Part shown: positions 52,723 through 62,174 of the stretch, piece after piece | Layout of the letters: each line of letters starts with the position of its first letter | How positions within the stretch are numbered: position 1 is the stretch's first letter | Source: Paramacrobiotus metropolitanus | Taxonomy: Eukaryota > Tardigrada > Eutardigrada > Parachela > Macrobiotidae | Direction of reading: 5' to 3' | DNA length: 64,000 nt | Assembly: GCF_019649055.1 (NCBI RefSeq) | Contig: NW_026570268.1 | Span: 62,001-126,000, forward strand | Made by a program: the position numbers and the translations under genes | Notes under the pieces: generated by a model | Told to the model about the DNA's origin: nothing | The model's database searches: none | Seen by the model: the letters and a program-made list of their open reading frames with translations, nothing else

Positions 52723-54261
52723 TATTCTCCAAACCCGCCAATTTTATCTCTATGAAGCACAAATTTCAAAATTAAGAAAAAACGTTTTCCTATGAACGGA
52801 ACGCGGGGAATCGGTTGCCGCAAAAGTCAGACAGAAAAACGCCATCTAGACGGTTATCGGCTCACTGACAGTTAAAAAATATTCTCCAAACCCGCCAATT
52901 TTATCTCTATGAAGCACAAATTTCAAAATTAAGAAAAAAACGTTTTCCTATCTAACGAAACGCGGGGAATCGGTTGCCGCAAAAATCAGACAGAAGAAAC
53001 GCCATCTAGACGGTTTCGGCTCACTGACAGTAAAAATATTCTCCAAACCCGCCAATTTTATCTCTATGAAGCACAAATTTCAAAATTAAGAAAAACGTTT
53101 TCCTATGTAACAAAACGCGGGAATCGGTTGCCGCAAAAATCAGACAGAAAACACGCCATCTAGACGGTTTCCGGCTCACTGACAGGTAAAAAGTATTCTC
53201 CAAACCCGCCAATTTTATCTCTATGAAGCACAAATTTCAAAATTAAGAAGAAAACGTTTTCCTATCTAGCGGAACGCGGGGAATCGGCTGCCGCAAAATC
53301 AGACAGAAAAACGCCATCTAGACGGTTTCGGCTCACTGACAGGTAAAAATATTCTCCAAACCCGCCAATTTTATCTCTATGAAGCACAAATTTCAAAATT
53401 AAGAAAAAACGTTTTCCTATCTAGCGGAACGCGGGAATCGGCTGCCGCCAAAATCAGACAGAAAAAACGCCATCTAGACGGTTTTCGGCTCACTGACAGG
53501 TAAAAAATATTCTCCAAACCCGCCAATTTTATCTCTATGAAGCACAAATTGTAAAATTAAGAAAAAAACGTTTTCCTATCTAACGGAACGCGGGGAATCG
53601 GTTGCCGCAAAAATCAGACAGAAAAAACGCCATCTAGACGGTTTTCGGCTCACTGACAGGTAAAAAATATTCTCCAAACCCGCCAATTTTATCTCTATGA
53701 AGCACAAATTTCAAAATTAAGAAAAAACGTTTTCCTATGTAGCAAAACGCGGGGAATCGGTTGCCGCAAAAGTCAGACAGAAAAAACGCCATCTAGACGG
53801 TTTCCGGCTCACTGACAGGTAAATGTATTCTCCAAACCCGCCAATTTTATCTCTATGAAGCACAAATTTAAAAATTAAGGAAAAAACGTTTTCCTATCTA
53901 GCGGAACGCGGGAATCGGTTGCCGCAAAAATCAGACAGAAAAACGCCATCTAGACGGTTTTCGGCTCACTGACAGGTAAAAAATATTCTCCAAACCCGCC
54001 AATTTTATCTCTATGAAGCACAAATTTAGAAAATTAAGAAAAAACGTTTTCCTATCTAACGGAACGCGGGAATCGGTTGCCGCAAAATCAGACAGAAGAA
54101 ACGCCATCTAGACGGTTTCGGCTCACTGACAGGTAAAAATATTCTCCAAACCCGCCAATTTTATCTCTATGAAGCACAAATTTCAAAAATTAAGAAAAAA
54201 CGTTTTCCTATCTAACGGAAGGCGGGAATCGGTTGCCGCAAAATCAGACAAACGCCATCTA

Positions 54262-54337
54262 GACGGTTTTGGTTCATCAAGAAAAATATTCTCAATTTTA
54301 GACGTTTTCGCTCATCGGCAGGTAAAAAGTATTCTCC
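54262..54337 (+). repeat. Monomer with an internal partial tandem duplication
   Basis: The segment running from GACGGTTTT to TATTCTC is present twice. The first copy (54,262-54,293) is degenerate and reads GGTTCATCAAGAAAAATATT; the second (54,301-54,337) reads GACGTTTTCGCTCATCGGC and continues into normal satellite. The result is a monomer about 40 bp longer than usual. It supports a history of illegitimate exchange near the array edge. Confidence 0.75.
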
Positions 54338-57300
54338 AAACCCGCCAATTTTATCTCTATGAAGCACAAATTCAAAAATTAAGAAAAAAACGTTTTCCTA
54401 TGTAACAAAAGGCGGGGAATCGGTTGCCGCAAAATCAGACAGAAAAAACGCCATCTAGACGGTTTCCGGCTCACTGACAGGTAAAAAATATTCTCCAAAC
54501 CCGCCAATTTTATCTCTATGAAGCACAAATTGTAAAATTAAGAAAAAACGTTTTCCTATCTAACGGAACGCGGGGAATCGGTTGCCGCAAAAATCAGACA
54601 GAAAAAACGCCATCTAGACGGTTTTCGGTTCACTGGCAAGTAAAAAATATTCTCCAAACCCGCCAATTTTATCTCTATGAAGCACAAATTTAAAAATTAA
54701 GAAAAAACGTTTTCCTATGTACCAAAACGCGGGGAATCGGTTGCCGCAAAAGTCAGACAGAAAAAACGCCATCTAGACAGTTTCCGGCTCACTGACAGGT
54801 AAAAAGTATTCTCCAAACCCGCCAATTTTATCTCTATGAAGCACAAATTTGAAAATTAAGAAAAAAACGTTTTCCTATCTAACGGAACGCGGGGAATCGG
54901 TTGCCGCAAAAGTCAGACAGAAGAAACGCCATCTAGACGGTTATCGGCTCACTGACAGTTAAAAAATATTCTCCAAACCCGCCAATTTTATCTCTATGAA
55001 GCACAAATTTAAAAATTAAGAAAAAAACGTTTTCCTATCTAACGGAAGGCGCGGAATCGGTTGCCGCAAAAATCAGACAGAAGACACGCCATCTAGACGG
55101 TTTCGGCTCACTGGTGGGTAAAAAAGTATTCTCCAAACCCGCCAATTTTATCTCTATGAAGCACAAATTTCAAAATTAAGAAAAACGTTTTCCTATGTAA
55201 CAAAACGCGGGGAATCGGTTGCCGCAAAAGTCAGACAGAAAAAACGCCATCTAGACGGTTTCCGGCTCACTGACAGGTAAAAATATTCTCCAAACCCGCC
55301 AATTTTATCTCTATGAAGCACAAATTTAAAAATTAAGAAAAAAACGTTTTCCTATCTAACGGAACGCGGGGAATCGGTTGCCGCAAAAATCAGACAGAAA
55401 ACACGCCATCTAGACGGTTATCGGCTCACTGACAGTTAAAAAATATTCTCCAAACCCGCCAATTTTATCTCTATGAAGCACAAATTGTAAAATTAAGAAA
55501 AAAACGTTTTCCTATCTAACGGAACGCGGGGAATCGGTTGCCGCAAAAATCAGACAGAAAAAACGCCATCTAGACGGTTTTCGGCTCACCGACATGTAAA
55601 AAGTATTCTCCAAACCCGCCAATTTTATCTCTATGAAGCACAAATTTCAAAATTAAGAAAAAACGTTTTCCTATCTAACGGAACGCGGGGAATCGGTTGC
55701 CGCAAAAGTCAGACAGAAAAAACGCCATCTAGACGGCTTCCGGCTCACTGACAGGTAAAAAATATTCTCCAAACCGCCAATTTTATCTCTATGAAGCACA
55801 AATTTTAAAATTAAGAAAAAACGTTTTCCTATCTAACGGAACGCGGGAATCGGTTGCCGCAAAATCAGACAGAAAAACGCCATCTAGACGGTTTCCGGCT
55901 CACTGACAGGTAAAAATATTCTCCAAACCCGCCAATTTTATCTCTATGAAGCACAAATTTAAAAATTAAGAAAAAACGTTTTCCTATGTACCAAAACGCG
56001 GGGAATCGGTTGCCGCAAAAGTCAGACAGAAAAAACGCCATCTAGACAGTTTCCGGCTCACTGACAGGTAAAAAGTATTCTCCAAACCCATAATTTTATC
56101 TCTATGAAGCACAAATTTCAAAATTAAGGAAAAAACGTTTTCCTATCTAGCGGAACGCGGGAATCGGTTGCCGCAAAATCAGACAGAAAAACGCCATCTA
56201 GACGGTTTCCGGCTCACTGACAGGTAAAAATATTCTCCAAACCATAATTTTATCTCTATGAAGCACAAATTTCAAAATTAAGAAAAAACGTTTTCCTATC
56301 TAACGGAACGCGGGGAATCGGTTGCCGCAAAATCAGACAGAAAAAACGCCATCTAGACGGTTTCCGGCTCACTGACAGGTAAAAATATTCTCCAAACCCA
56401 TAATTTTATCTCTATGAAGCACAAATTTCAAAATTAAGAAAAAAACGTTTTCTATCTAACGGAACGCGAGGGAATCAGTTGCCGCAAAAATCAGACAGAA
56501 AACACGCCATCTAGACGGTTATCGGCTCACTGACAGTTAAAAAATATTCTCCAAACCCGCCAATTTTATCTCTATGAAGCACAAATTTCAAAATTAAGAA
56601 AAAACGTTTTCCTATGTAACGGAACGCGGGGAATCGGTTGCCGCAAAAATCAGACAGAAAACACGCCATCTAGACGGTTACCGGCTCACTGACAGGTAAA
56701 AAATATTCTCCAAACCCGATAATTTTATCTCTATGAAGCACAAATTTCAAAATTAAGGAAAAAACGTTTTCCTATGTAGCAAAACGCGGGGAATCGGTTG
56801 CCGCAAAAGTCAGACAGAAAAAACGCCATCTAGACGGTTTCCGGCTCACTGACAGGTAAATGTATTCTCCAAACCCGCCAATTTTATCTCTATGAAGCAC
56901 AAATTTCAAAATTAAGAAGAAAACGTTTTCCTATCTAACGGAACGCGGGGAATCGGTTGCCGCAAAAATCAGACAGAAAACACGCCATCTAGACGGTTAT
57001 CGGCTCACTGACAGGTAAAAATATTCTCCAAACCCGCCAATTTTATCTCTATGAAGCACAAATTTAAAATTAAGAAAAAACGTTTTCCTATCTAACGGAA
57101 CGCGGGGAATCGGTTGCCGCAAAATCAGACAGAAAAACGCCATCTAGACGGTTTCCGGCTCACGACAGTTAAAAATATTCTCCAAACCCGCCAATTTTAT
57201 CTCTATGAAGCACAAATTTCAAAATTAAGAAAAAAACTTTTTTCTATTTAACGGAACGCGGAGAATCGGTTGCCGCAAAAGTCAGACAGAAAAAACGCCA

Positions 57301-60017
57301 TCTAGACGGTTTCCGGCTCACTGACAGGTAAAAAGTATTCTCCAAACCCGCCAATTTTATCTCTATGAAGCACAAATTTCAAAATTAAGAAGAAAACGTT
57401 TTCCTATCTAACGGAACGCGGGGAATCAGTTGCCGCAAAAATCAGACAGAAAAACGCCATCTAGACGGTTTTCGGCTCACTGACAGGTAAAAATATTCTC
57501 CAAACCCGCCAATTTTATCTCTATGAAGCACAAATTTCAAAATTAAGAAAAAAGCGTTTTCCTATGTAGCAAAACGCGGGGAATCAATTGCCACATTGTC
57601 AGACAGAAAAAACGCCATCTAGACGGTTTCCGGCTCACTGACAGGTAAATGTATTCTCCAAACCCGCCAATTTTATCTCTATGAAGCACAAATTTCAAAA
57701 TTAAGAAAAAACGTTTTCCTATCTAGCGGAACGCGGGAATCGGTTGCCGCAAAAGTCAGACAGAAAAACGCCATCTAGACGGTTTCCGGCTCACTGACAG
57801 GTAAAAAATATTCTCCAAACCCGCCAATTTTATCTCTATGAAGCACAAATTTAAAATTAAGAAAAAACGTTTTCCTATCTAACGGAACGCGGGGAATCGG
57901 GTTGCCGCAAAATCAGACAGAAAAACGCCATCTAGACGGTTTTCGGCTCACTGACAGGTAAAAATATTCTCCAAACCCGCCAATTTTATCTCTATGAAGC
58001 ACAAATTTAAAAATTAAGAAGAAAACGTTTTCCTATGTACCAAAACGCGGGGAATCGGTTGCCGCAAAAATCAGACAGAAAACACGCCATCTAGACGGTT
58101 TCGGCTCACTGACAGGTAAAAGTATTCTCCAAACCCATAATTTTATCTCTATGAAGCACAAATTTCAAAATTAAGAAAAAACGTTTTCCTATCTAACGGA
58201 ACGCGGGGAATCGGTTGCCGCAAAAGTCAGACAGAAAAACGCCATCTAGACGGTTTCGGCTCACTGACAGTTAAAAATATTCTCCAAACCCGCCAATTTT
58301 ATCTCTATGAAGCACAAATTTAAAAATTAAGAAAAAACGTTTTCCTATCTAACGGAAGGCGGGGAATCGGTTGCCGCAAAAATCAGACAGAAAAAACGCC
58401 ATCTAGACGGTTTTCGGCTCACTGACAGGTAAAAAGTATTCTCCAAACCCGCCAATTTTATCTCTATGAAGCACAAATTTCAAAATTAAGAAAAAAGCGT
58501 TTTCCTATGTAACAAAACGCGGGGAATCAATTGCCACATTGTCAGACAGAAAAAACGCCATCTAGACGGTTTCCGGCTCACTGACAGGTAAAAAGTATTC
58601 TCCAAACCCGCCAATTTTATCTCTATGAAGCACAAATTTAAAAATTAAGAAAAAAACGTTTTCCTATCTATCGGAACGCGGGGAATCGGTTGCCGCAAAA
58701 ATCAGACAGAAAACACGCCATCTAGACGGTTTTCGGCTCACTGACAGGTAAATGTATTCTCCAAACCCGCCAATTTTATCTCTATGAAGCACAAATTTCA
58801 AAATTAAGAAAAAACGTTTTCCTATCTAACGGAACGCGGGGAATCGGTTGCCGCAAAAATCAGACAGAAAAAACGCCATCTAGACGGTTTTCGGCTCACT
58901 GACAGGTAAAAAATATTCTCCAAACCCGCCAATTTTATCTCTATGAAGCACAAATTTCAAAATTAAGAAAAAAACGTTTTCCTATGTAACAAAACGCGGA
59001 GAATCGGTTGCCGCAAAAGTCAGACAGAAAAAACGCCATCTAGACGGTTTCCGGCTCACCGACAGGTAAAAAGTATTCTCCAAACCCGCCAATTTTATCT
59101 CTATGAAGCACAAATTTCAAAATTAAGAAAAAAGCGTTTTCCTATGTAACAAAACGCGGGGAATCGGTTGCCGCAAAGTCAGACAGAAAAAACGCCATCT
59201 AGACGGTTTCCGGCTCACTGACAGGTAAAAGTATTCTCCAAACCCGCCAATTTTATCTCTATGAAGCACAAATTTAAAAATTAAGGAAAAAACGTTTTCC
59301 TATTTAACGGAAGGCGGGGAATCGGTTGCCGCAAAAATCAGACAGAAGAATCGCCATCTAGACGGTTTTCGGCTCACCGACAGGTAAGAAGTATTCTCCA
59401 AACCCGCCAATTTTATCTCTATGAAGCACAAATTTCAAAGTTAAGAAAAAAACGTTTTCCTATGTAACAAAACGCGGGGAATCGGATGCGGCAAAAGTCA
59501 GACAGAAAAAACGCCATCTAGACGGTTTCCTGCTCACTGACAGGTAAAAAGTATTCTCCAAACCCGCCAATTCTATCTCTATGAAGCACAAATTTAAAAA
59601 TTAAGAAAAAAACGTTTTCCTATTTAACGGAAGGCGGGGAATCGGTTGCCGCAAAAATCAGACAGAAGAATCGCCATCTAGACGGTTTTCGGCTCACCGA
59701 CAGGTAAGAAGTATTCTCCAAACCCGCAAATTTTATCTCTATGAAGCACAAATTTAAAAATTAAGAAAAAAACGTTTTCCTATGTAACAAAACGCGGGGA
59801 ATCGGTTGCCGCAAAAGTCAGACAGAAAAAACGCCATCTAGACGGTTTCCGGCTCACTGACAGGTAAAAAGTATTCTCCAAACCCGCCAATTTTATCTCT
59901 ATGAAGCACAAATTTAAAAATTGAGCAAAAAACGTTTTCCTATGTCACAGAACGCGGAAAATCGGTTGCCGCAAAAATCGGACAGTAAAACGCCATCTAG
60001 ATTAATTTCGCCTCACT

Positions 60018-60400
60018 AGAGGCTTTGAGCAGAAAACACCATAACCATACCTTAACCATCCCTTATCGTGTAGTTGGACGACCGCCATCGAAGTTGCAGT
60101 GTACAAAGTACTCAGCGAAGGCGCTTAGCTGACTCTGGGTCCCTTCAGATTTAATTTGTTTTCTCGCACTGCGTGAAACGATCTCTTTCCAAAAAATTAC
60201 ATTTACATTCAAAAATGTTTTCTCTATTCAAAAAGTGTATATCTGGGGAAGTTAAATTGGGCAGGTGTTAAGGGAGCCTTTGAAAGTCCATCACCATACG
60301 ACACGTTTGTATATTCACACTTAACATACGCTCGCACTTAACCATATAGTATGGTTAAGTGTATGGCTATGGTTAAGTGGAGCAGTTGCTCAAAGCTTCT
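60018..60400. mobile_element. 383-bp MITE-like non-autonomous DNA transposon inserted in a satellite monomer
   Basis: The left end is AGAGGCTTTGAGCA and the right end is TGCTCAAAGCTTCT, whose reverse complement AGAAGCTTTGAGCA matches 13 of 14 bases. Similarity continues inward imperfectly: both ends carry repeated CCATA and CTTAACCAT motifs for about 40-50 bp. ACT flanks both sides (60,015-60,017 and 60,401-60,403). Removing the element plus one ACT restores the satellite junction CTCACTGACAGG exactly, apart from one nearby substitution, so this is a clean insertion with a 3-bp target-site duplication. The interior has no long reading frame, so it depends on a transposase from elsewhere. Three-bp duplications are known for PIF/Harbinger and CACTA-type elements, but these ends show neither family's usual terminal signature, so the superfamily is unassigned. 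Confidence 0.85.
60335..60379. repeat. Foldback inside the MITE: 12-bp arms plus a third copy
   Basis: CACTTAACCATA (60,335-60,346) and TATGGTTAAGTG (60,350-60,361) are perfect inverted repeats separated by TAG. A second copy of the right arm follows at 60,368-60,379. The matching motif CTTAACCAT also occurs near the left end of the element at about 60,051-60,059. Subterminal motif repeats of this kind are typical transposase-binding candidates; that role is inferred. Confidence 0.85.
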
Positions 60401-60821
60401 ACTGACAGGTAAAAAGTATTCTCCAAACCCGCCGCTTTTATATCTCTATGAAGCACAAATTTAAAAATTAAGAAAAAAACGTTTTCCTATCTAACGGAAG
60501 GCGGGGAATCGGTTGCCGCAAAAATCAGACAGAAGAAACGCCATCTAGACGGTTTTCGGCTCACCGACAGGTAAAAAGTATTCCCCAAACCCGCCAATTT
60601 TATCTCTATGAAGCACAAATTTCAAAATTAAGGAAAAAACGTTTTCCTATGTAACAAAACCCGGGGAATCGGTTGCTGCAAAAATCAGACAGAAAAAACG
60701 CCATCTAGACGGTTTTCGGCTCACTGGCAAGCTAAAAATATTCTCCAAACCCGCCAATTTTATCTCTATGAAGCACAAGTTTCAAAATTAAGAAAAAAAC
60801 GTTTTCCTATGTAACAAAACG
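60401..60821 (+). repeat. Last ~2.7 satellite monomers beyond the MITE
   Basis: Satellite resumes in exact phase at ACTGACAGG after the element and runs through two full monomers into a third. It carries edge-type variants: GAAGAAACGCC, TATTCCCCAAACC, GTTGCTGCAAAAATC and GCACAAGTTTC. It stops after GTAACAAAACG at about 60,821, where unrelated GGCCAGGGTC begins. This is the true right end of the array. Confidence 0.93.
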
Positions 60822-60828
60822 GGCCAGG

Positions 60829-60953
60829 GTCAAAAAGAGGGAGGAATTTTGAGAGGGAGGAAGTTCTGCGTGGTCAAAAAGAGGGAGGAATTTCTGAAGC
60901 GAGGGAGGGAGGAATTTTGATATGGTCAAAAGAGGTAGAATTTTTCGAAGTTC
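60829..60953 (+). repeat. Purine-rich short tandem repeat at the array boundary
   Basis: GTCAAAAAGAGGGAGGAATT starts at 60,829 and again at 60,873; a diverged GTCAAAAGAGGTAGAATT starts at 60,925. The units are thus about 44 and 52 bp. GAGGGAGGAA also repeats inside each unit. The plus strand is strongly purine-biased. No coding signal is visible. Confidence 0.85.
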
Positions 60954-61120
60954 AAATGAAGTACTTAGGGACTTCGAACCCAGGTCTCCGAGGTCGCCAC
61001 CGAGATTTTCTCATTATATAACCAGTTTGAAGGGCTGAGTCGAACTGAAGAACTCTGGGACCTCGAACTTGGGTCACCGAGGTCGCCACCGAGGTTTTCT
61101 CATTGAGCGGGCGAACGAAG
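60951..61120 (+). repeat. Two copies of a ~85-bp flank repeat with a dyad core
   Basis: Copy 1 starts near 60,951 (TCAAATGAAGTACTTAGGGA) and copy 2 at 61,035 (CTGAGTCGAACTGAAG). Each contains a GACCTCG-like arm, a short AACCC/GGGT-type spacer and CGAGGTCGCCACC, then GATTTTCTCATT or GGTTTTCTCATT. In copy 2 the arms GACCTCG (61,059-61,065) and CGAGGTC (61,078-61,084) are perfect reverse complements. A minus-strand open frame crossing these copies is a by-product of the repeat. Confidence 0.85.
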
Positions 61121-61159
61121 CGAGCCTGCGTTTCTAATTCAAGACATGTTGAGGGTTCA

Positions 61160-61250
61160 ATGAAACGGAAGTTCCAATGACCTTTAGGTCGCCACGTGAC
61201 CTTTGGGTTGCCACCGATTTTCATGGTGATTCCTGTACAACTTTGACATT
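61160..61250 (+). repeat. Degenerate relatives of the flank repeat
   Basis: Two short fragments, GACCTTTAGGTCGCCACGTG and GACCTTTGGGTTGCCACCGA, resemble the dyad and GTCGCCACC part of the neighbouring repeat but lack most of the unit. The rest, up to the CTGAGTCGAA start of the next full copy at 61,251, matches nothing I recognise. Confidence 0.5.
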
Positions 61251-61342
61251 CTGAGTCGAACTGAAGTACTCGGGGACCTCGCACTGGGCCCCCGAGGTCG
61301 CCATCACGACATGTACCATATATACACAGTGTGATGTGCTGA
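61251..61342 (+). repeat. Third clear copy of the flank repeat, ~92 bp
   Basis: It starts CTGAGTCGAACTGAAGTACT, has the arms GACCTCG (61,275-61,281) and CGAGGTC (61,293-61,299), then GTCGCCATCACGACATGTAC, and ends with ATATACACAGTGTGATGTGC. The tail differs from copies 1-2 (TTTTCTCATT) but matches the copies at 61,971-62,140, so there are two tail types. Confidence 0.85.
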
Positions 61343-61858
61343 GAGGAATTAGGGTACGAGGCAAGCGGCAACTCTTTCCCATCGCTTTAATAAATTACCT
61401 CACTTTCCCTGCTGCATTTTACCCGTATGCAGGCGCTCACGTGATACTTGATTTCAGCCGTTTCACGTCTAAACCGGTTTGCAGCTATAGTTGATTGCGC
61501 AACTGATAATGAGTACAGAGAAGAGGGCGGCAGGTGAGATTTTATCGCCGGCTCAGTAAGCTCTCATTACAATGGATACGACAGCATGCACTCACTGACT
61601 ATGATATTCCGTTCATGATCGGATACAGGAAATTTAAAATTTATTAATTAATAGTAGTGCCGTCAGTTACAAATCTGGTCAGATTTTTTCCGAAACTTGT
61701 CTTCCGGTGAATATAAGGTTTTAGTGTTGCTGAAGTTGCGGTTAACACGTTTGTTGCTTAATCTGTAATAGACTGATAAGCACTTTAAAGCAGTAAAAAA
61801 CGATATGAATTCGCGAACTGGCGAACGTTCAGCTGGCTCAGAGCCGACTGCACTGCAC
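61343..61858. other. Unassigned flank sequence
   Basis: No gene, tandem repeat or known element is recognisable. Short perfect palindromes occur: AAACCGGTTT at 61,471-61,480, TTGCGCAA at 61,495-61,502, and GGCTCAGAGCC close to 61,836. Open frames are short on both strands. Base composition is mixed, with an AT-rich patch near 61,630-61,655. Confidence 0.6.
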
Positions 61859-61898
61859 TCACATGTGCTGCCTGCCTAGTCTCAGGCAGCACATGTGA
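61859..61898. repeat. Perfect 16-bp inverted repeat (hairpin)
   Basis: TCACATGTGCTGCCTG (61,859-61,874) is followed by the 8-nt loop CCTAGTCT and then CAGGCAGCACATGTGA (61,883-61,898), its perfect reverse complement. The stem is stable and GC-balanced but short for a microRNA precursor. No T-run follows it, so there is no support for a terminator. It may be a foldback remnant of a transposon end; this is inference. Confidence 0.9.
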
Positions 61899-61970
61899 AT
61901 GGTGAATGTGCTCGTACTGCGTACGTCTCTCTAAGCTGTAAAAAAAGCTTTCAAGTGCAGGGTTACTTTA

Positions 61971-62140
61971 CAGTACTCGGGGACCATCGAACCCGGGTCC
62001 CTGAGGTCGCCACTACGATATGTACTACCTATACACAGGTTGCTATGCTGAGTCGAACTGAAGTGCTGGGGGTTCTCTGACCCGCGTCCCCCAAGTCGCC
62101 ACCACAATATATATTTTATATGCATACTAGTTGATGTGAT
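61971..62140 (+). repeat. Fourth and fifth copies of the flank repeat
   Basis: Copy 4 begins CAGTACTCGGGGACCATCGA at 61,971 and lacks the leading CTGAGTCGAACTGA part. Copy 5 begins CTGAGTCGAACTGAAGTGCT at 62,048 and ends near TAGTTGATGTGATTT. Both carry GTCGCCACTAC or GTCGCCACCAC and a tail with ATGTAC or ATATAT motifs and ACACAGGTTGCTATGCTG or similar. They lie about 630 bp from copy 3, so the family is clustered but not strictly tandem. The dyad arms are partly eroded here. Confidence 0.85.
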
Positions 62141-62174
62141 TTATCAAACCACTGCTGGAGGAAGTAGAAACCGA

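Larger units (their letters stand above)
1..60017 (+). repeat. Main block of a head-to-tail satellite array, ~158-bp monomer
   Basis: The same unit recurs without a break; for example the phase marker GGGGAATCGG falls at 17,391 and again at 17,549, giving 158 bp. Monomer landmarks in order: GGGGAATCGGTTGCCGC, CAGACAG, CGCCATCTAGACGG, GGCTCACTGACAGG, TATTCTCCAAACCCGCC, TTTTATCTCTATGAAGCAC, TTCAAAATTAAG, ACGTTTTCCTAT, CTAACGGAACGC. Most copies differ by single bases or by one base in a homopolymer, so typical lengths are about 155-160 bp. All copies I read point the same way. The monomer carries a TCTAGA site in nearly every copy and is about 40% GC. The length is close to a nucleosome repeat, which is common for centromeric or pericentromeric satellites; that location is inference. 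The left end lies outside the window. I do not recognise the family by name. Confidence 0.97.
52651..60017 (+). repeat. Diverged right edge of the satellite array
   Basis: Substitutions, indels and rearranged monomers become frequent after about 52.6 kb. CCCGCCAATTTT is replaced by CCCATAATTTT or a close form near 56,087, 56,241, 56,398 and 58,135. AAATTGTAAAATT occurs near 53,546, 54,526 and 55,484. Forms such as GAAGAATCGCC, AGGTAAGAAGTATT and GTCACAGAACGCGGAAAATC appear only in the last kilobase. Decay toward an array end is expected when unequal exchange homogenises the interior better than the edge. Confidence 0.85.

Noticed and set aside
1-60017. CRISPR array
   Set aside because: The whole 158-bp unit is repeated; there are no unique spacers between short repeats and no cas genes.
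60016-60402. TA target-site duplication (Tc1/mariner type) for the MITE
   Set aside because: A TA duplication would imply an original CACTACTG target. The satellite has CACTG there; only the 3-bp ACT interpretation restores it.
1-60821. Telomeric repeat or rDNA spacer
   Set aside because: No short telomere-type hexamer or pentamer runs and no rRNA-like conserved sequence were seen in the array or flank.
60952-61371. 139-codon minus-strand open frame in the flank
   Set aside because: The translation repeats RGPRVLQFDS-like peptides because it runs through copies of the dyad repeat. The repeats also exist outside the frame with stops, so it is not a credible gene.
61859-61898. Rho-independent terminator or microRNA precursor
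   Set aside because: No T-run follows the stem, the context is eukaryotic, and a 16-bp stem is shorter than usual microRNA hairpins.
61895-62125. Two overlapping short open frames on opposite strands
   Set aside because: Both cross copies 4 and 5 of the flank repeat, are about 60 codons, overlap each other and show no recognisable domain.
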